A DNA stretch of 32,459 bases. Origin: Myroides indicus (GTDB lineage Bacteria > Bacteroidota > Bacteroidia > Flavobacteriales > Flavobacteriaceae). This document shows positions 15,206 through 23,854 of the stretch, in pieces (the first letter of the stretch is position 1; each line of letters opens with the position of its first letter). The notes beneath the pieces are model-generated. The model was not told where the DNA came from, did not search any database, and was given only the letters and a program-made list of their open reading frames with translations. The stretch covers positions 1-32,459 of the forward strand of contig NZ_SOAG01000032.1 of assembly GCF_004364575.1 (NCBI RefSeq), read 5' to 3'. The translations under genes and the position numbers were made by a program.

Positions 15206-15292
15206 TTACAGTAAATGCTTTTAAGAGTTCGTTTTTCATAATTACAAACCTTATTTTTTGGAAATTTGCTTGTCTAAAAAAATATAGTAATT

Positions 15293-17560
15293 ATGAAAAA
15301 ATATAAAAATACGATCTTTTATGTATCGGTAATTATCTTATTTTCATTTATAATTTATCTCACTATAAGCATGGGATCCAAATTGGAGGAGGATGTCCAA
15401 AAATTGGTCTCTGATCAAAGTACTTTTGAACAATTTTGGGATTCTTTAAAAGATAGTTTGCATCATCCCTTAGCGATAATTCTTTTACAGATAGTAACCA
15501 TAGTGATTGTAGCCCGTATATTCGGCTGGATATTTAATAAGATAGGACAGCCAACTGTTATAGGAGAGATTATTGCCGGGATTGCTTTGGGACCTTCGCT
15601 TTTTGGTGCTTATTTCCCAGAGGCGTCAACGTTGTTATTTCCGATAGAATCATTGGATAATCTTCAATTTTTTAGTCAGATCGGTTTGATTTTGTTCATG
15701 TTTGTAATAGGTATGGAATTAGATCTGAAAGTCTTGAAAAGTAAAGCACATGATGCTGTAGTTATTAGTCATGCAAGTATCATTATACCATTTGCTTTGG
15801 GAATGATAATGGCGTATTTCATCTATGCCAGTTATGCTCCGGAAGGGGTAGCTTTTCTTTCTTTTGCTCTTTTTATGGGGATAGCTGTAAGTATAACGGC
15901 TTTTCCTGTATTGGCAAGAATTGTTCAGGAAAGAGGAATTCACAAAACCAAATTTGGTACGATAGCTTTGACAGCTGCCGCTGCTGATGATATTACCGCA
16001 TGGTGTATATTAGCGATAGTAATTGCCGTAGTAAAAGCGGGTTCTTTTGGGAGTGCTTTATATGTTGTAGCATTAGCTTGCTTGTACGTTGTGTTCATGA
16101 TAAAATTTGTTCGACCTTTTTTGGCAAAAGTAGGCGAGATTAACAAATACAAAACTACGCTCAGCAAGCCTGTTGTAGCTATATTTTTATTGGTTTTGAT
16201 CTTTTCTTCATACCTTACTGAAATCATAGGAATACACGCTCTTTTTGGCGCTTTTATGGCTGGAGCAATTATGCCCGATAATCAGCGCTTCAGACATATT
16301 TTTGTTGAAAAAGTTGAAGATGTAGCATTAGTTTTGTTTTTGCCTTTGTTTTTTGTTTATACCGGATTGAGGACAGAAATAGGATTGTTAAACAATATAG
16401 AACTATGGAAAATAACGGGACTGATTATTTTAGTAGCAGTAATAGGTAAGTTTTTAGGTAGCGCAGTGGCGGCAAAATATGTCGGTCAATCCTGGAAAGA
16501 AAGTCTTACGATAGGGGCGTTAATGAATACCAGAGGGCTAATGGAATTAGTTGCTCTAAATATTGGTTATGAGTTAGGAGTATTGACGCCGGAAGTATTT
16601 GCGATGATGGTAATCATGGCTTTGGCAACAACGTTTATGACAGGACCTTCTATTGATTTAATCAATAAGATATTTAAGAATAAAACAATCGATGAAGAAA
16701 TCATTAATTCCAATAAGTACAACATTTTATTCTCTTTCGGCAATCCCGAAAGAGGTAAGAAGATGCTTTATATAGCAGATAGTTTATCAAGGACTCAGCA
16801 AGATAACTATACGATTACTGCCCTTCATTTAGGACCGTCTGACGAAGTTTTTTCTTACGAAGATATCTATGAGCAAGAACAATTTTTGCCCATTATGGAT
16901 GAGTCAAAAAAATTGCACAGAAAAGTCAATACATTGTTTAAGCTATCTGTTGATGTAGATTCAGATATTGTTGAGGTTGCCAATAAAGGGAATTACGATT
17001 TGTTGTTAATCGGATTGGGAGAATCAATATATGACGGTACTATGTTGGGAAGAATCTTGGGATATACTACCAGATTAATTAATCCGGATATTATTGTTGA
17101 TAAATTTACAGGCAGAGAAAAATTCTTCAATAACCTTCCTTTTGATGACCGAACAAGACATGTTATATCTAACATCAAGATTCCCATGGGAGTTTTTGTT
17201 GATAAAGGACTTGAAAAACTAGATAAAATATTTATTCCGTTTGCAGATAAAGAAGATTTGTTTTTATTAGAATATGTCCACAAATTCATTAATAATAACG
17301 ACAGTCAGGTTATAATCATGGAGTTTGAGAATGTAATATCATCACATCCCGAAATTATACAAACTATTAAATCCATTGAAAATGTTAAGCCTCATCATAT
17401 ATCTATATTGAATGAAAAGGAAATTCAGAAAGAGTTTTTGAACAGAAAAGACTTAGTAATGTTAAGTGTAAACAGCCTTAGAAAGCTTATTAATAAAAAA
17501 AGCGAGTGGATTATTCAGTCTAATTCTCTGCTAGTGATGAAAAGTACTAAGAAAAGATAA
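15293..17560 (+). CDS. CPA2 family cation:proton antiporter with C-terminal USP-like region
   Basis: A 755-residue inner-membrane protein. One membrane segment (~8-27) precedes the Na+/H+ exchanger domain (~60-455) with about a dozen hydrophobic segments. The signature GQPTVIGEIIAGIALGPS lies at 85-102, and the paired acidic residues D232/D233 (in AAADDITAW) are typical of the ion-binding site in electrogenic CPA antiporters. From ~475 to the end the protein is soluble and resembles tandem universal-stress-protein folds (e.g. YDLLLIGLGESIYDG). Family members exchange Na+ or K+ for protons, and ion choice cannot be settled from sequence. It is monocistronic between two terminators. Confidence 0.9.
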   Translation: MKKYKNTIFYVSVIILFSFIIYLTISMGSKLEEDVQKLVSDQSTFEQFWDSLKDSLHHPLAIILLQIVTIVIVARIFGWIFNKIGQPTVIGEIIAGIALGPSLFGAYFPEASTLLFPIESLDNLQFFSQIGLILFMFVIGMELDLKVLKSKAHDAVVISHASIIIPFALGMIMAYFIYASYAPEGVAFLSFALFMGIAVSITAFPVLARIVQERGIHKTKFGTIALTAAAADDITAWCILAIVIAVVKAGSFGSALYVVALACLYVVFMIKFVRPFLAKVGEINKYKTTLSKPVVAIFLLVLIFSSYLTEIIGIHALFGAFMAGAIMPDNQRFRHIFVEKVEDVALVLFLPLFFVYTGLRTEIGLLNNIELWKITGLIILVAVIGKFLGSAVAAKYVGQSWKESLTIGALMNTRGLMELVALNIGYELGVLTPEVFAMMVIMALATTFMTGPSIDLINKIFKNKTIDEEIINSNKYNILFSFGNPERGKKMLYIADSLSRTQQDNYTITALHLGPSDEVFSYEDIYEQEQFLPIMDESKKLHRKVNTLFKLSVDVDSDIVEVANKGNYDLLLIGLGESIYDGTMLGRILGYTTRLINPDIIVDKFTGREKFFNNLPFDDRTRHVISNIKIPMGVFVDKGLEKLDKIFIPFADKEDLFLLEYVHKFINNNDSQVIIMEFENVISSHPEIIQTIKSIENVKPHHISILNEKEIQKEFLNRKDLVMLSVNSLRKLINKKSEWIIQSNSLLVMKSTKKR

Positions 17561-17596
17561 AACAGAATCAGAATTATATAGTTTTTTCCTATAAAA

Positions 17597-17631
17597 AAAC
17601 CCGTTCCTTATTAAGAGCGGGTTTCCTTTTA
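17597..17631. terminator. Bidirectional terminator between antiporter and pheS
   Basis: AAACCCG (17597-17603) pairs with CGGGTTT (17618-17624). On the minus strand the stem is followed by a run of T (complement of A at 17593-17599), and on the plus strand by a T-rich tail. It serves two convergent genes. Confidence 0.8.
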
Positions 17632-17641
17632 TTAGTGTTTT

Positions 17642-18658
17642 TTAAAAACTGGTTTTAAATTGCTCCAAAAATCGCACATCGTTTTCATAAAACATTCTGA
17701 TATCGCTGATTTGATATAATAGCATTGCAATGCGCTCAATTCCCATCCCAAAAGCAAATCCACTATATTCGTTCGCGTCTATATTGCAGTTTTTTAATAC
17801 GTTAGGATCAACCATGCCGCATCCCATGATTTCTAACCAGCCTGTTCCTTTAGTGATTCTGTAATCTACTTCAGATTTTAATCCCCAATAAATGTCTACT
17901 TCTGCACTTGGTTCAGTAAAAGGAAAATATGATGGGCGCAAACGTATTTTCGATTTGCCGAACATTTCTTTTGTAAAGTATAACAGAGTTTGCTTCAAAT
18001 CGGCAAAAGATACGTCTTTGTCTATATAAAGACCTTCAACCTGATGAAAGATACAGTGAGAGCGCGATGAAATAGCTTCATTTCTAAACACACGTCCCGG
18101 AGAAATAGTCCGCAAAGGAGGCGTGTTTTTTTCCATGTAGCGAACTTGTACAGAAGAGGTATGTGTGCGCAACAGATGTTCCGGATTGGTTTGTACAAAA
18201 AAGGTATCCTGCATATCTCTTGCCGGATGATACTCCGGAAAATTTAAAGCAGAAAAATTGTGCCAGTCATCTTCTATTTCCGGACCTTCTGAAACATTGA
18301 AACCAATGTTTGAAAAAATATCGATGATTTGGTTTTTTACAATCGAAATTGGATGTCTTGATCCGATTTCGACCGGATAGCCCGGACGAGTCAAATCTCC
18401 GTATAAATTTTGGACATCTTTTGAGTCTAATGACTCCTGTATTGATTTTACTTTATCTTCTACGGTGTTTTTTAATAGATTAATAACCTGACCAAACTCT
18501 TTTTTTTGCTCGTTCGGCACGGTTTTAAATTGTGCAAACAGCTCACTCAAAATTCCTTTTTTGGACAAAAATCTGATTCTGAAAGCTTCAAGTGTTTCTT
18601 TGTTATCGGATGAAAACTGTTCTGCCTCACCAATGTATTCTTTTATCTTATCTATCAT
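17642..18658 (-). CDS. pheS: Phenylalanine--tRNA ligase alpha subunit
   Basis: The catalytic subunit of cytoplasmic phenylalanyl-tRNA synthetase, 338 residues, the usual length. An N-terminal coiled-coil arm (~1-90) is followed by the class II catalytic core. Motif 2 is seen in [19 protein letters not shown], substrate-pocket residues in [12 protein letters not shown], and motif 3 in [14 protein letters not shown]. The partner pheT is not in this window, which is common in Bacteroidota. The start ATG lies 20 bases after an exact TAnnTTTG element. Single gene ending at a bidirectional terminator. Confidence 0.97.
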   Translation of the reverse strand: MIDKIKEYIGEAEQFSSDNKETLEAFRIRFLSKKGILSELFAQFKTVPNEQKKEFGQVINLLKNTVEDKVKSIQESLDSKDVQNLYGDLTRPGYPVEIGSRHPISIVKNQIIDIFSNIGFNVSEGPEIEDDWHNFSALNFPEYHPARDMQDTFFVQTNPEHLLRTHTSSVQVRYMEKNTPPLRTISPGRVFRNEAISSRSHCIFHQVEGLYIDKDVSFADLKQTLLYFTKEMFGKSKIRLRPSYFPFTEPSAEVDIYWGLKSEVDYRITKGTGWLEIMGCGMVDPNVLKNCNIDANEYSGFAFGMGIERIAMLLYQISDIRMFYENDVRFLEQFKTSF

Positions 18659-18677
18659 TTTGAATTAAAGTAAAGGG

Positions 18678-18685
18678 CAAATTTA
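18678..18685 (-). promoter_or_regulatory. pheS promoter -7 element
   Basis: TAAATTTG on the minus strand matches TAnnTTTG exactly. The predicted start is near 18671, giving a leader of about a dozen bases. The -33 region is T-rich without a clear TTG. I saw no Phe-rich leader peptide or T-box. Confidence 0.55.
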
Positions 18686-18748
18686 CTGCTTTTAGGGCAG
18701 ACATAAAATTTAAAATCTTTAAATTTCAATAATTGGATGCGTTAACGT

Positions 18749-19105
18749 TTAATCAATATATTTTTTTTCAAGGAAATAGTGTACGATAGCTTCTTTCATT
18801 AATACGCTTTGTTCTCCGGCCTTTAGAGGAGGTAATTGTTCTTTAACGTTGTAATGCGGCCAGCCATCTTTATCAAAATGGTCAAACTCATAATAGCCGT
18901 AAGGCTCCAGTAAACGGCAAATGGCAATATGCATGAGATTAATTTTATCATCTTTCTTATACCGTTTTTTTATTTTTCCAAGTTCTTGTACACCAATCAG
19001 GTAGATGATGGCTTCTAAATCCAGTTTTTCTCCATCGCCAAAACGAGCAGAAATTTTTTCTGTCAGCACATTCCATCGTTGTTTTAATTGTTCGTCTCTA
19101 GCCAT
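18749..19105 (-). CDS. Conserved hypothetical protein of Bacteroidota
   Basis: A 118-residue soluble protein, mixed alpha/beta by composition, with no signal peptide or membrane segment. Visible conserved-looking blocks are LDLEAIIYLIGVQELG, INLMHIAICRLLEPYGYYEF and DKDGWPHYN. I believe similar short proteins occur next to housekeeping genes in many Flavobacteriia, but I know no function. No catalytic motif is evident. It has its own -7 element (19125-19132) and ends 90 bases before pheS. Confidence 0.8.
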   Translation of the reverse strand: MARDEQLKQRWNVLTEKISARFGDGEKLDLEAIIYLIGVQELGKIKKRYKKDDKINLMHIAICRLLEPYGYYEFDHFDKDGWPHYNVKEQLPPLKAGEQSVLMKEAIVHYFLEKKYID

Positions 19106-19124
19106 ATTGTTGTTTGATATTTTG

Positions 19125-19132
19125 CAAAGATA
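19125..19132 (-). promoter_or_regulatory. Promoter -7 element of the 118-aa conserved gene
   Basis: TATCTTTG on the minus strand matches TAnnTTTG exactly and lies 19 bases before the start codon at 19103-19105. No clear TTG was found at -33. Confidence 0.5.
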
Positions 19133-19244
19133 ATGGAAAAAAGAAGAATGAGAATATATAACGGGACTGGATAAATTAAATGCTATGTATTAGGTATGAT
19201 GACAAAGAAAGAAAAGGTTATTCAATAATCTTAGATTTATTAGC

Positions 19245-19790
19245 TCATTGAGATATTATTTTTTTTCGCTTGTAATGTAATTGAACCAATCCTGTATCAA
19301 ACGTTTTTGAGCCTATAAACTTAAGTACTTGTTCTGGTCTTTCGTCTTTAAACAACCTTGTTCCGCTTCCTAGTAAAACAGGAATAATTGAAATTATAAG
19401 TTCGTCTACTAAATTGTGTGTGAGCAATTCGTTTATTATTTCTGAGCCTCCATCGCAATAAATATTTTTTCCGCTTTCTGATTGAAGTTTGTCAATTAAT
19501 GTAGTTAAGCTTTCTGTATAAAAGATTGTTCTGCCCGTATTGGGTTTTTGAGTTCTTGTAATGACATAAACATCTCTCTGCCCATTGTCATAATAGGATG
19601 AGCCAACTTCTTTGAATACATAATCGTAAGTTTTTCTGCCAATTATTATCGTATCTATTGTTTCCAGAAATTTTGTCTGTCCGTAGTCTTCATTAGGTTT
19701 TTCTACCAGTTGTAAAAAACTGAGATCATCATTGGGTTTTGCAATATAACCGTCTAAGCTGGTTGCAATGAAAAGTGATAAGGTTCGCAT
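19245..19790 (-). CDS. Dihydrofolate reductase-like (RibD C-terminal domain) protein
   Basis: A 181-residue protein of the RibD_C/YwjB-YyaP group. It has SLFIATSLDGYIAKPNDDL at the start, the NADPH-side IIIGRKTYDYV, CDGGSEIINELL, and VDELIISIIPVLLGSGTRLF near the end. This group has the DHFR fold but is distinct from true FolA. Family members are NADPH-dependent reductases of mostly unknown substrate. It stands alone between pheS-side genes and cvpA, transcribed away from cvpA. The final lysine-rich residues are ordinary. Confidence 0.85.
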   Translation of the reverse strand: MRTLSLFIATSLDGYIAKPNDDLSFLQLVEKPNEDYGQTKFLETIDTIIIGRKTYDYVFKEVGSSYYDNGQRDVYVITRTQKPNTGRTIFYTESLTTLIDKLQSESGKNIYCDGGSEIINELLTHNLVDELIISIIPVLLGSGTRLFKDERPEQVLKFIGSKTFDTGLVQLHYKRKKIISQ

Positions 19791-19887
19791 TTACTTAAAT
19801 TTTAGTGGTTTCGTAAATTTCGTAAATATTTTGATTTATCAATAAGGAGGTAATTTAAAAATATAAGGCAAAGAATAGCATCTAAAT

Positions 19888-19920
19888 TTTGTTTTAAAAT
19901 TTCTAAAAAAACTATCTTAG
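19888..19920 (+). promoter_or_regulatory. cvpA promoter
   Basis: TTTG at 19888-19891 and TATCTTAG at 19913-19920 (one mismatch to TAnnTTTG) are separated by 21 bases. Initiation near 19927 leaves a leader of about 20 bases. Confidence 0.5.
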
Positions 19921-19946
19921 CATCAAAATAGACAAAGTAACGTTTA

Positions 19947-20486
19947 ATGATTTTGGACATTCTTGTTTTGATAGTGTTATCATATGGCATTTACAAAGGA
20001 GCATCTGATGGGTTGTTTGTCTCTGTAGCTTCTTTTTTGTCGTTGCTGATCGGAACAATCGGTGCCTTAAAATTTTCAAATGTTATAAAAGGTTTTTTGT
20101 ACGAAACAGTAGGATGGGATTCTAAGTTTTTGCCTGTATTGTCTTTCGTGATAGCCTTTTTGATAACTGTTTTTTTAGTGCGCTTGGTGGCACAGTTTAT
20201 GACAAAGGTTTTTCAGGCGGTATTTTTAGGTTTTTTCAATCGATTAACCGGAGCTGTATTTTATATTTTAATCGTTGCCTTGGTAATTTGTTTAATATTG
20301 AGTCTCTTTGATCAAATTAACGTCAATTACTTTCTGATAGATCAGGATACCTTAATGAGGTCATATAGCTATCGCTATTATTTAATTGTTTCGGAAAGTG
20401 TATTTCCAGATTTTTTTAAACTTATTCAGGATTTGTTCGCTAAAAGTGCCGAATTGATTGAAATTCCGCAAGCAGAGGCTGTTTAG
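19947..20486 (+). CDS. cvpA: CvpA family membrane protein
   Basis: A 179-residue inner-membrane protein with four hydrophobic segments (about 1-20, 24-42, 62-85, 98-122) and a soluble tail. Family hallmarks are DILVLIVLSYGIYKGASDG at the N-terminus and the loop FNRLTGAVF before the last segment. CvpA proteins are named for colicin V production, and in other bacteria they are linked to envelope homeostasis. Their molecular role is unsettled. Its TAG stop overlaps the batE stop on the other strand by three of its bases, with no terminator between. Confidence 0.88.
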   Translation: MILDILVLIVLSYGIYKGASDGLFVSVASFLSLLIGTIGALKFSNVIKGFLYETVGWDSKFLPVLSFVIAFLITVFLVRLVAQFMTKVFQAVFLGFFNRLTGAVFYILIVALVICLILSLFDQINVNYFLIDQDTLMRSYSYRYYLIVSESVFPDFFKLIQDLFAKSAELIEIPQAEAV

Positions 20487-21244
20487 ATTTCTCGAATAGA
20501 TTTTTTTTCAATCCAGCCTTCTTCCTGATTGTCTAAGCGCACTTTTATCCAAAGCGATTTATTTTCAAGAATATAAACTTTAGCTCCCGAATGCAACTCG
20601 CGAATAGTATTTGAAGTGCTTTTAGCTTCTTCTTTCAATTCAATTTGTTTATCGAAAACGATTCCGGATATATATCGATTAGCGTAAGATTGCTCAAAGT
20701 TTGCAGCGTATATGCTTCCGATGAGAAAGAATAATCCAAGTCCCATTAATCCAAAACATATTCTTTTAATTGTACCGTTTTGATTTAAGTAGAAGATTAC
20801 AAATATCAGAAATATACCGATTGCCGAAAAAGTTGCCAGTTTTGCCCATCCGTCACTTGTCAGCTTGTATAAGCTTTGATGAATGATATCTTTTTTATCG
20901 TATTCTTTAATGATTGTGATATCATCTTCCAGTTTTTTTCTGGCAAAATTTAAATTGGTTTCTATGCTCTTGTCGTCAGGTAAAAGTTTTAAAGCTTTTT
21001 CATAGTAATAAACTGCTTCTGTATTACTCTTTGTATGGAAATAAGCATTGGCAAGATTAAAGTACAGTTCAGGTGAGTTGTTTTTTTCCTCAATCAGTTG
21101 CTGATACAGTTTGATAGCTTCCTGAAAGTTTTCTTTTTGATACAGCTCATTTGCTTTATCAAAAGTATTGTTCCAATGGTCGTTGGATTGTCCCCAAACC
21201 AAAGCGTTTAGCAGTAACATGTATATATATATAATTTTTTTCAT
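20483..21244 (-). CDS. batE: BatE: TPR and SH3 domain protein of the Bat operon
   Basis: The last gene of the Bat operon, 253 residues. After a signal peptide (IIYIYMLLLNALVWGQ) come TPR repeats (~22-110: ANELYQKENFQEAIKLYQQL, PELYFNLANAYFHTKSNTEA). Two membrane segments follow (~135-155 and ~162-182), then a C-terminal bacterial SH3-like domain (~195-253) with LHSGAKVYILENKSLWIKV. This architecture is that of Bacteroidota BatE. The Bat proteins are thought to form an envelope complex linked to stress or aerotolerance. It starts 7 bases after batD's stop. Confidence 0.88.
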   Translation of the reverse strand: MKKIIYIYMLLLNALVWGQSNDHWNNTFDKANELYQKENFQEAIKLYQQLIEEKNNSPELYFNLANAYFHTKSNTEAVYYYEKALKLLPDDKSIETNLNFARKKLEDDITIIKEYDKKDIIHQSLYKLTSDGWAKLATFSAIGIFLIFVIFYLNQNGTIKRICFGLMGLGLFFLIGSIYAANFEQSYANRYISGIVFDKQIELKEEAKSTSNTIRELHSGAKVYILENKSLWIKVRLDNQEEGWIEKKSIREI

Positions 21245-21251
21245 ATCTCTG

Positions 21252-23012
21252 TTATCTGAATTGTTTTTCCAGCTGACTAATCACTTGTATCGCGGTTTCG
21301 TAATCTCTGTGTATATCTGCTTGTGCGGAAGGTGCATATCGTGCCCATTCGCAACTATTTTTCAAATCCATAAAATTCTTAATAGAATCGATATCAATTT
21401 GTTTTTCGGTTAGAATTTCTCTAATATTTTCGTTGCTCATCTCACTGGTTTCAATGTTGAGCTTGGCCTTTAAAAAGTTGTGTAAGCAGCGTTCTAGAGC
21501 TTCATAAAACAGTGTTCTGTTTTTTAGGTGCTTTTTAGCTTCTCCAAGGTATTTTTTGGCCAGTTTATTATTTCTTCGCAATCGATTACCTTCTAAATCT
21601 CCGATTCTCTTGCGTTGTTGCTTAACTGCAAATGCAAAAAGAGGAATGGCTATAAAAGGGACCACCGTTAAAATATAGAATAGGTTGGTTTGCCAATATT
21701 TGTTTTTATAAGCTGTTATAAAAGAAGCTTTGGGTTTGATTGGTTGAAAAAGCTCGCTGTCATCTACAGTATCTGTACCTATAACTTCTTTATTCGTGGG
21801 TAGAGTAGGTCCTTCTAAAACACTTATTTTTATACTATCTGTAGAAATTGTTTTATATTTTTTAGAAGCAATGTCAAAATAAGAAAATTCCATAGGTTCG
21901 ATAGTATATTCTCCTTTGTATTGTGGTATGATAGTATATTTATTGCTTCGTTTTCCCTGCATCCCAAAATACCCTGAATTCAGTCTTTCTGTGTATTCCG
22001 GATCATAAATTTCCAAAGACGAATGGGCGACTGGTTCAGGAATCATCACTAAATTCAGGTTCCCTTTGCCAGAAACTTCTACTGTTAAGTTCAAAGGTTC
22101 TCCGGCTTTTAATTCAGTTCGGGAAGGAATTGCTTTAAATGAAAAATCACCGACACCACCTGAAAAATTAGCGGGCTGATTTTGTAGCGGAAGTTCTTGA
22201 ACATTAAGAGTGATTCTGTTAGAGCTGAAATCCTTTTCTATATAGCCATATTCGGGGAAACCGAAAAAATCTCGTCTTCCGGTCGGAACTTCGGCTTGTA
22301 TATTTAACGTCAAAGGTTTGATTTGTAACTTTCCTACTTCTTGAGGCATTAAAACGTCTTGTTTTAAGATGATATAGTTGTAATCTTGCCCTTTGTATTT
22401 ACCTATTTTTACTTCTGGGCGTTGAGGTAATTCTACGTTATAAGTCCAGAATTTATCATAGGTAGGTATTTCTTTTCCTCTATAGCCGGCAATATTGGTA
22501 TTAAAATATAATTTGTAACTTACTGTTACGGGTTCATTAATATAAGGGTTCGTTTTGGATATTTCTGCAACAAGATGGATTCCATCTAACGAGCGTTGTT
22601 GCGCCTGATTAATTCTTTGGCGAGGATCCTGTCTGGCAACTTCATCGGTTATATTGACGGTAAGTGGTTGTGTTTTATAAGTTTCGCCGTCAATAACAAT
22701 AGAAGCAGAACCAATTGAAATTTTTCCTTTTCTTTTGGGTTGTAGGATGTATGAATATGACTTTTTAAAACTTTTTTGTCCGTTGATCCACGAATGGCTT
22801 ACGGATAGGTTTGGACCGCTTAATAAGGTAAAATCGTTAAACCTTGGAGGAACGAAATTGTCCCCATCGCTATTCATAGAAAATTCTATAGTTACATTAT
22901 CGTTTAGAGGGATGTTTTCTTTGTTTGCCGTTGCCTCAAAACTTACCTGCGCAAAGATGGCTTGCGTACAAACTAAAACAGCAAATAAAATATAGTGGTG
23001 AAGTGTTTTCAT
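21252..23012 (-). CDS. batD: BatD: large exported, membrane-anchored Bat protein
   Basis: A 586-residue protein when started at ATG 23012, which begins a clear signal peptide (LHHYILFAVLVCTQAIFAQ). A longer in-frame reading to 23114 would lie over the batC end and add a lysine-rich stretch, so I reject it. The periplasmic part contains repeated Ig-like beta domains of the BatD/PF13584 family (e.g. FEATANKENIPLNDNVTIEF, RTELKAGEPLNLTVEVSGKG). One membrane segment near residues 440-462 (LFYILTVVPFIAIPLFAFAV) is followed by a helical cytoplasmic tail. It is coupled to batC (10-base gap) and batE (7-base gap). Confidence 0.9.
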   Translation of the reverse strand: MKTLHHYILFAVLVCTQAIFAQVSFEATANKENIPLNDNVTIEFSMNSDGDNFVPPRFNDFTLLSGPNLSVSHSWINGQKSFKKSYSYILQPKRKGKISIGSASIVIDGETYKTQPLTVNITDEVARQDPRQRINQAQQRSLDGIHLVAEISKTNPYINEPVTVSYKLYFNTNIAGYRGKEIPTYDKFWTYNVELPQRPEVKIGKYKGQDYNYIILKQDVLMPQEVGKLQIKPLTLNIQAEVPTGRRDFFGFPEYGYIEKDFSSNRITLNVQELPLQNQPANFSGGVGDFSFKAIPSRTELKAGEPLNLTVEVSGKGNLNLVMIPEPVAHSSLEIYDPEYTERLNSGYFGMQGKRSNKYTIIPQYKGEYTIEPMEFSYFDIASKKYKTISTDSIKISVLEGPTLPTNKEVIGTDTVDDSELFQPIKPKASFITAYKNKYWQTNLFYILTVVPFIAIPLFAFAVKQQRKRIGDLEGNRLRRNNKLAKKYLGEAKKHLKNRTLFYEALERCLHNFLKAKLNIETSEMSNENIREILTEKQIDIDSIKNFMDLKNSCEWARYAPSAQADIHRDYETAIQVISQLEKQFR

Positions 23013-23022
23013 CTTTACAATT

Positions 23023-23835
23023 TTACCAGTCTTTTTTTCTTGCTCCTTGAACGGCTTCTGTTTTTTCTCCTTTTTTGTCTTTATTAATAAGGCGTTGCTG
23101 TACAGCTCTTTCATCCCTGTTTACTGCATCAAGTAAACGTTCCATTTGTTCTTTACTTTGTTTCTCCTGTTGTTCTTGAGGTGATGGCTCAGGTTTATCT
23201 TTTTGATCTTGATTGTCCTTATCTTGATTTTGATTGTCTTGGCTGTCTTTGTTATCCTGATTTTGCTGATCATTTTGATCTTGGTTATCCTGATCGTTTT
23301 GGTTGTCTTGATTTTGATTGTCCTGGTTGTCTTTGTTATCCTGATTTTGCTGATCATTTTGATCTTGATTATCCTGATTGTCTTGGTTATCTTGATCTTG
23401 TTGCGGATTTTCTTCGTTTAATTTTTTAGCAACTGCATAGTTATAGCGAGTTTCTTCATCCTTTGGATTATTGCGCAAGGCATTTTTATAAGCTTCTTCT
23501 GCTGCTTTATAATTTTTATCTTTCATGTATGCATTTCCCAGATTGTGATACGCTTGGTGTTTTTCTGCTTTGGTCTGTGCTTTTTGTGCAGATCTTAAAT
23601 ACGCGCTAACGGCTTCATTATTTAATTTTTGCTTATATAACGAATTGCCCATATTGTAGTCAGCTGTTGCTTTTTCAGGGCTTTTAGAGTTGGCTATTCG
23701 ATAAGATGCTTCTGCCTGAGAGTAATTTTTTTGTTGGTAATTTTCATTTCCTGTAGACAGTGCTCTTCCGGTTGACTGGCTATAAGCCGTCAATGAAATT
23801 AAAGTCATTATAGTGATGTAAAGAAAATTCTTCAT
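23023..23835 (-). CDS. batC: BatC: TPR protein with Gln/Asn/Asp-rich repeats
   Basis: About 270 residues from ATG 23835, chosen because it starts a signal peptide (NFLYITIMTLISLTAYSQ). Upstream in-frame starts at 23850 and 23868 would add up to 11 residues. TPR repeats occupy ~20-135 (NENYQQKNYSQAEASYRIAN, AYHNLGNAYMKDKNYKAAEE). A long low-complexity QDN/NDQ stretch follows (~145-215), encoded by an 84-bp near-identical tandem repeat. A charged tail ends the protein. The acidic, disordered region should vary in length between strains. TPR proteins in this operon are thought to scaffold the VWA proteins BatA and BatB, which is inference. Confidence 0.88.
   Translation of the reverse strand: MKNFLYITIMTLISLTAYSQSTGRALSTGNENYQQKNYSQAEASYRIANSKSPEKATADYNMGNSLYKQKLNNEAVSAYLRSAQKAQTKAEKHQAYHNLGNAYMKDKNYKAAEEAYKNALRNNPKDEETRYNYAVAKKLNEENPQQDQDNQDNQDNQDQNDQQNQDNKDNQDNQNQDNQNDQDNQDQNDQQNQDNKDSQDNQNQDKDNQDQKDKPEPSPQEQQEKQSKEQMERLLDAVNRDERAVQQRLINKDKKGEKTEAVQGARKKDW
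23222..23389. repeat. 84-bp tandem duplication inside batC
   Basis: Two adjacent 84-bp units (23222-23305 and 23306-23389) differ at 6 positions by my count. The period is 28 codons, so the reading frame is kept. Each unit also contains shorter CAAGAT/AACCAG-type subrepeats encoding Q, D and N. The low complexity keeps several frames open on both strands, which explains long spurious ORFs here. Confidence 0.85.
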
Positions 23836-23854
23836 AATATCTTGTATCATTAAC

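Noticed and set aside
19802..19990. 62-aa minus-strand frame between the DHFR-like gene and cvpA
   Set aside because: It covers the cvpA promoter and start, has poor coding character and no similarity I recognise.
23012..23114. Upstream extension of batD with a lysine-rich N-terminus
   Set aside because: It overlaps the end of batC and hides the clear signal peptide that begins at ATG 23012.
23121..23429. Open frames on both strands across the batC repeat
   Set aside because: They result from the low-complexity tandem repeat, which has few stop codons in any frame. Products are monotonous I/L/V or D/C/Y strings.
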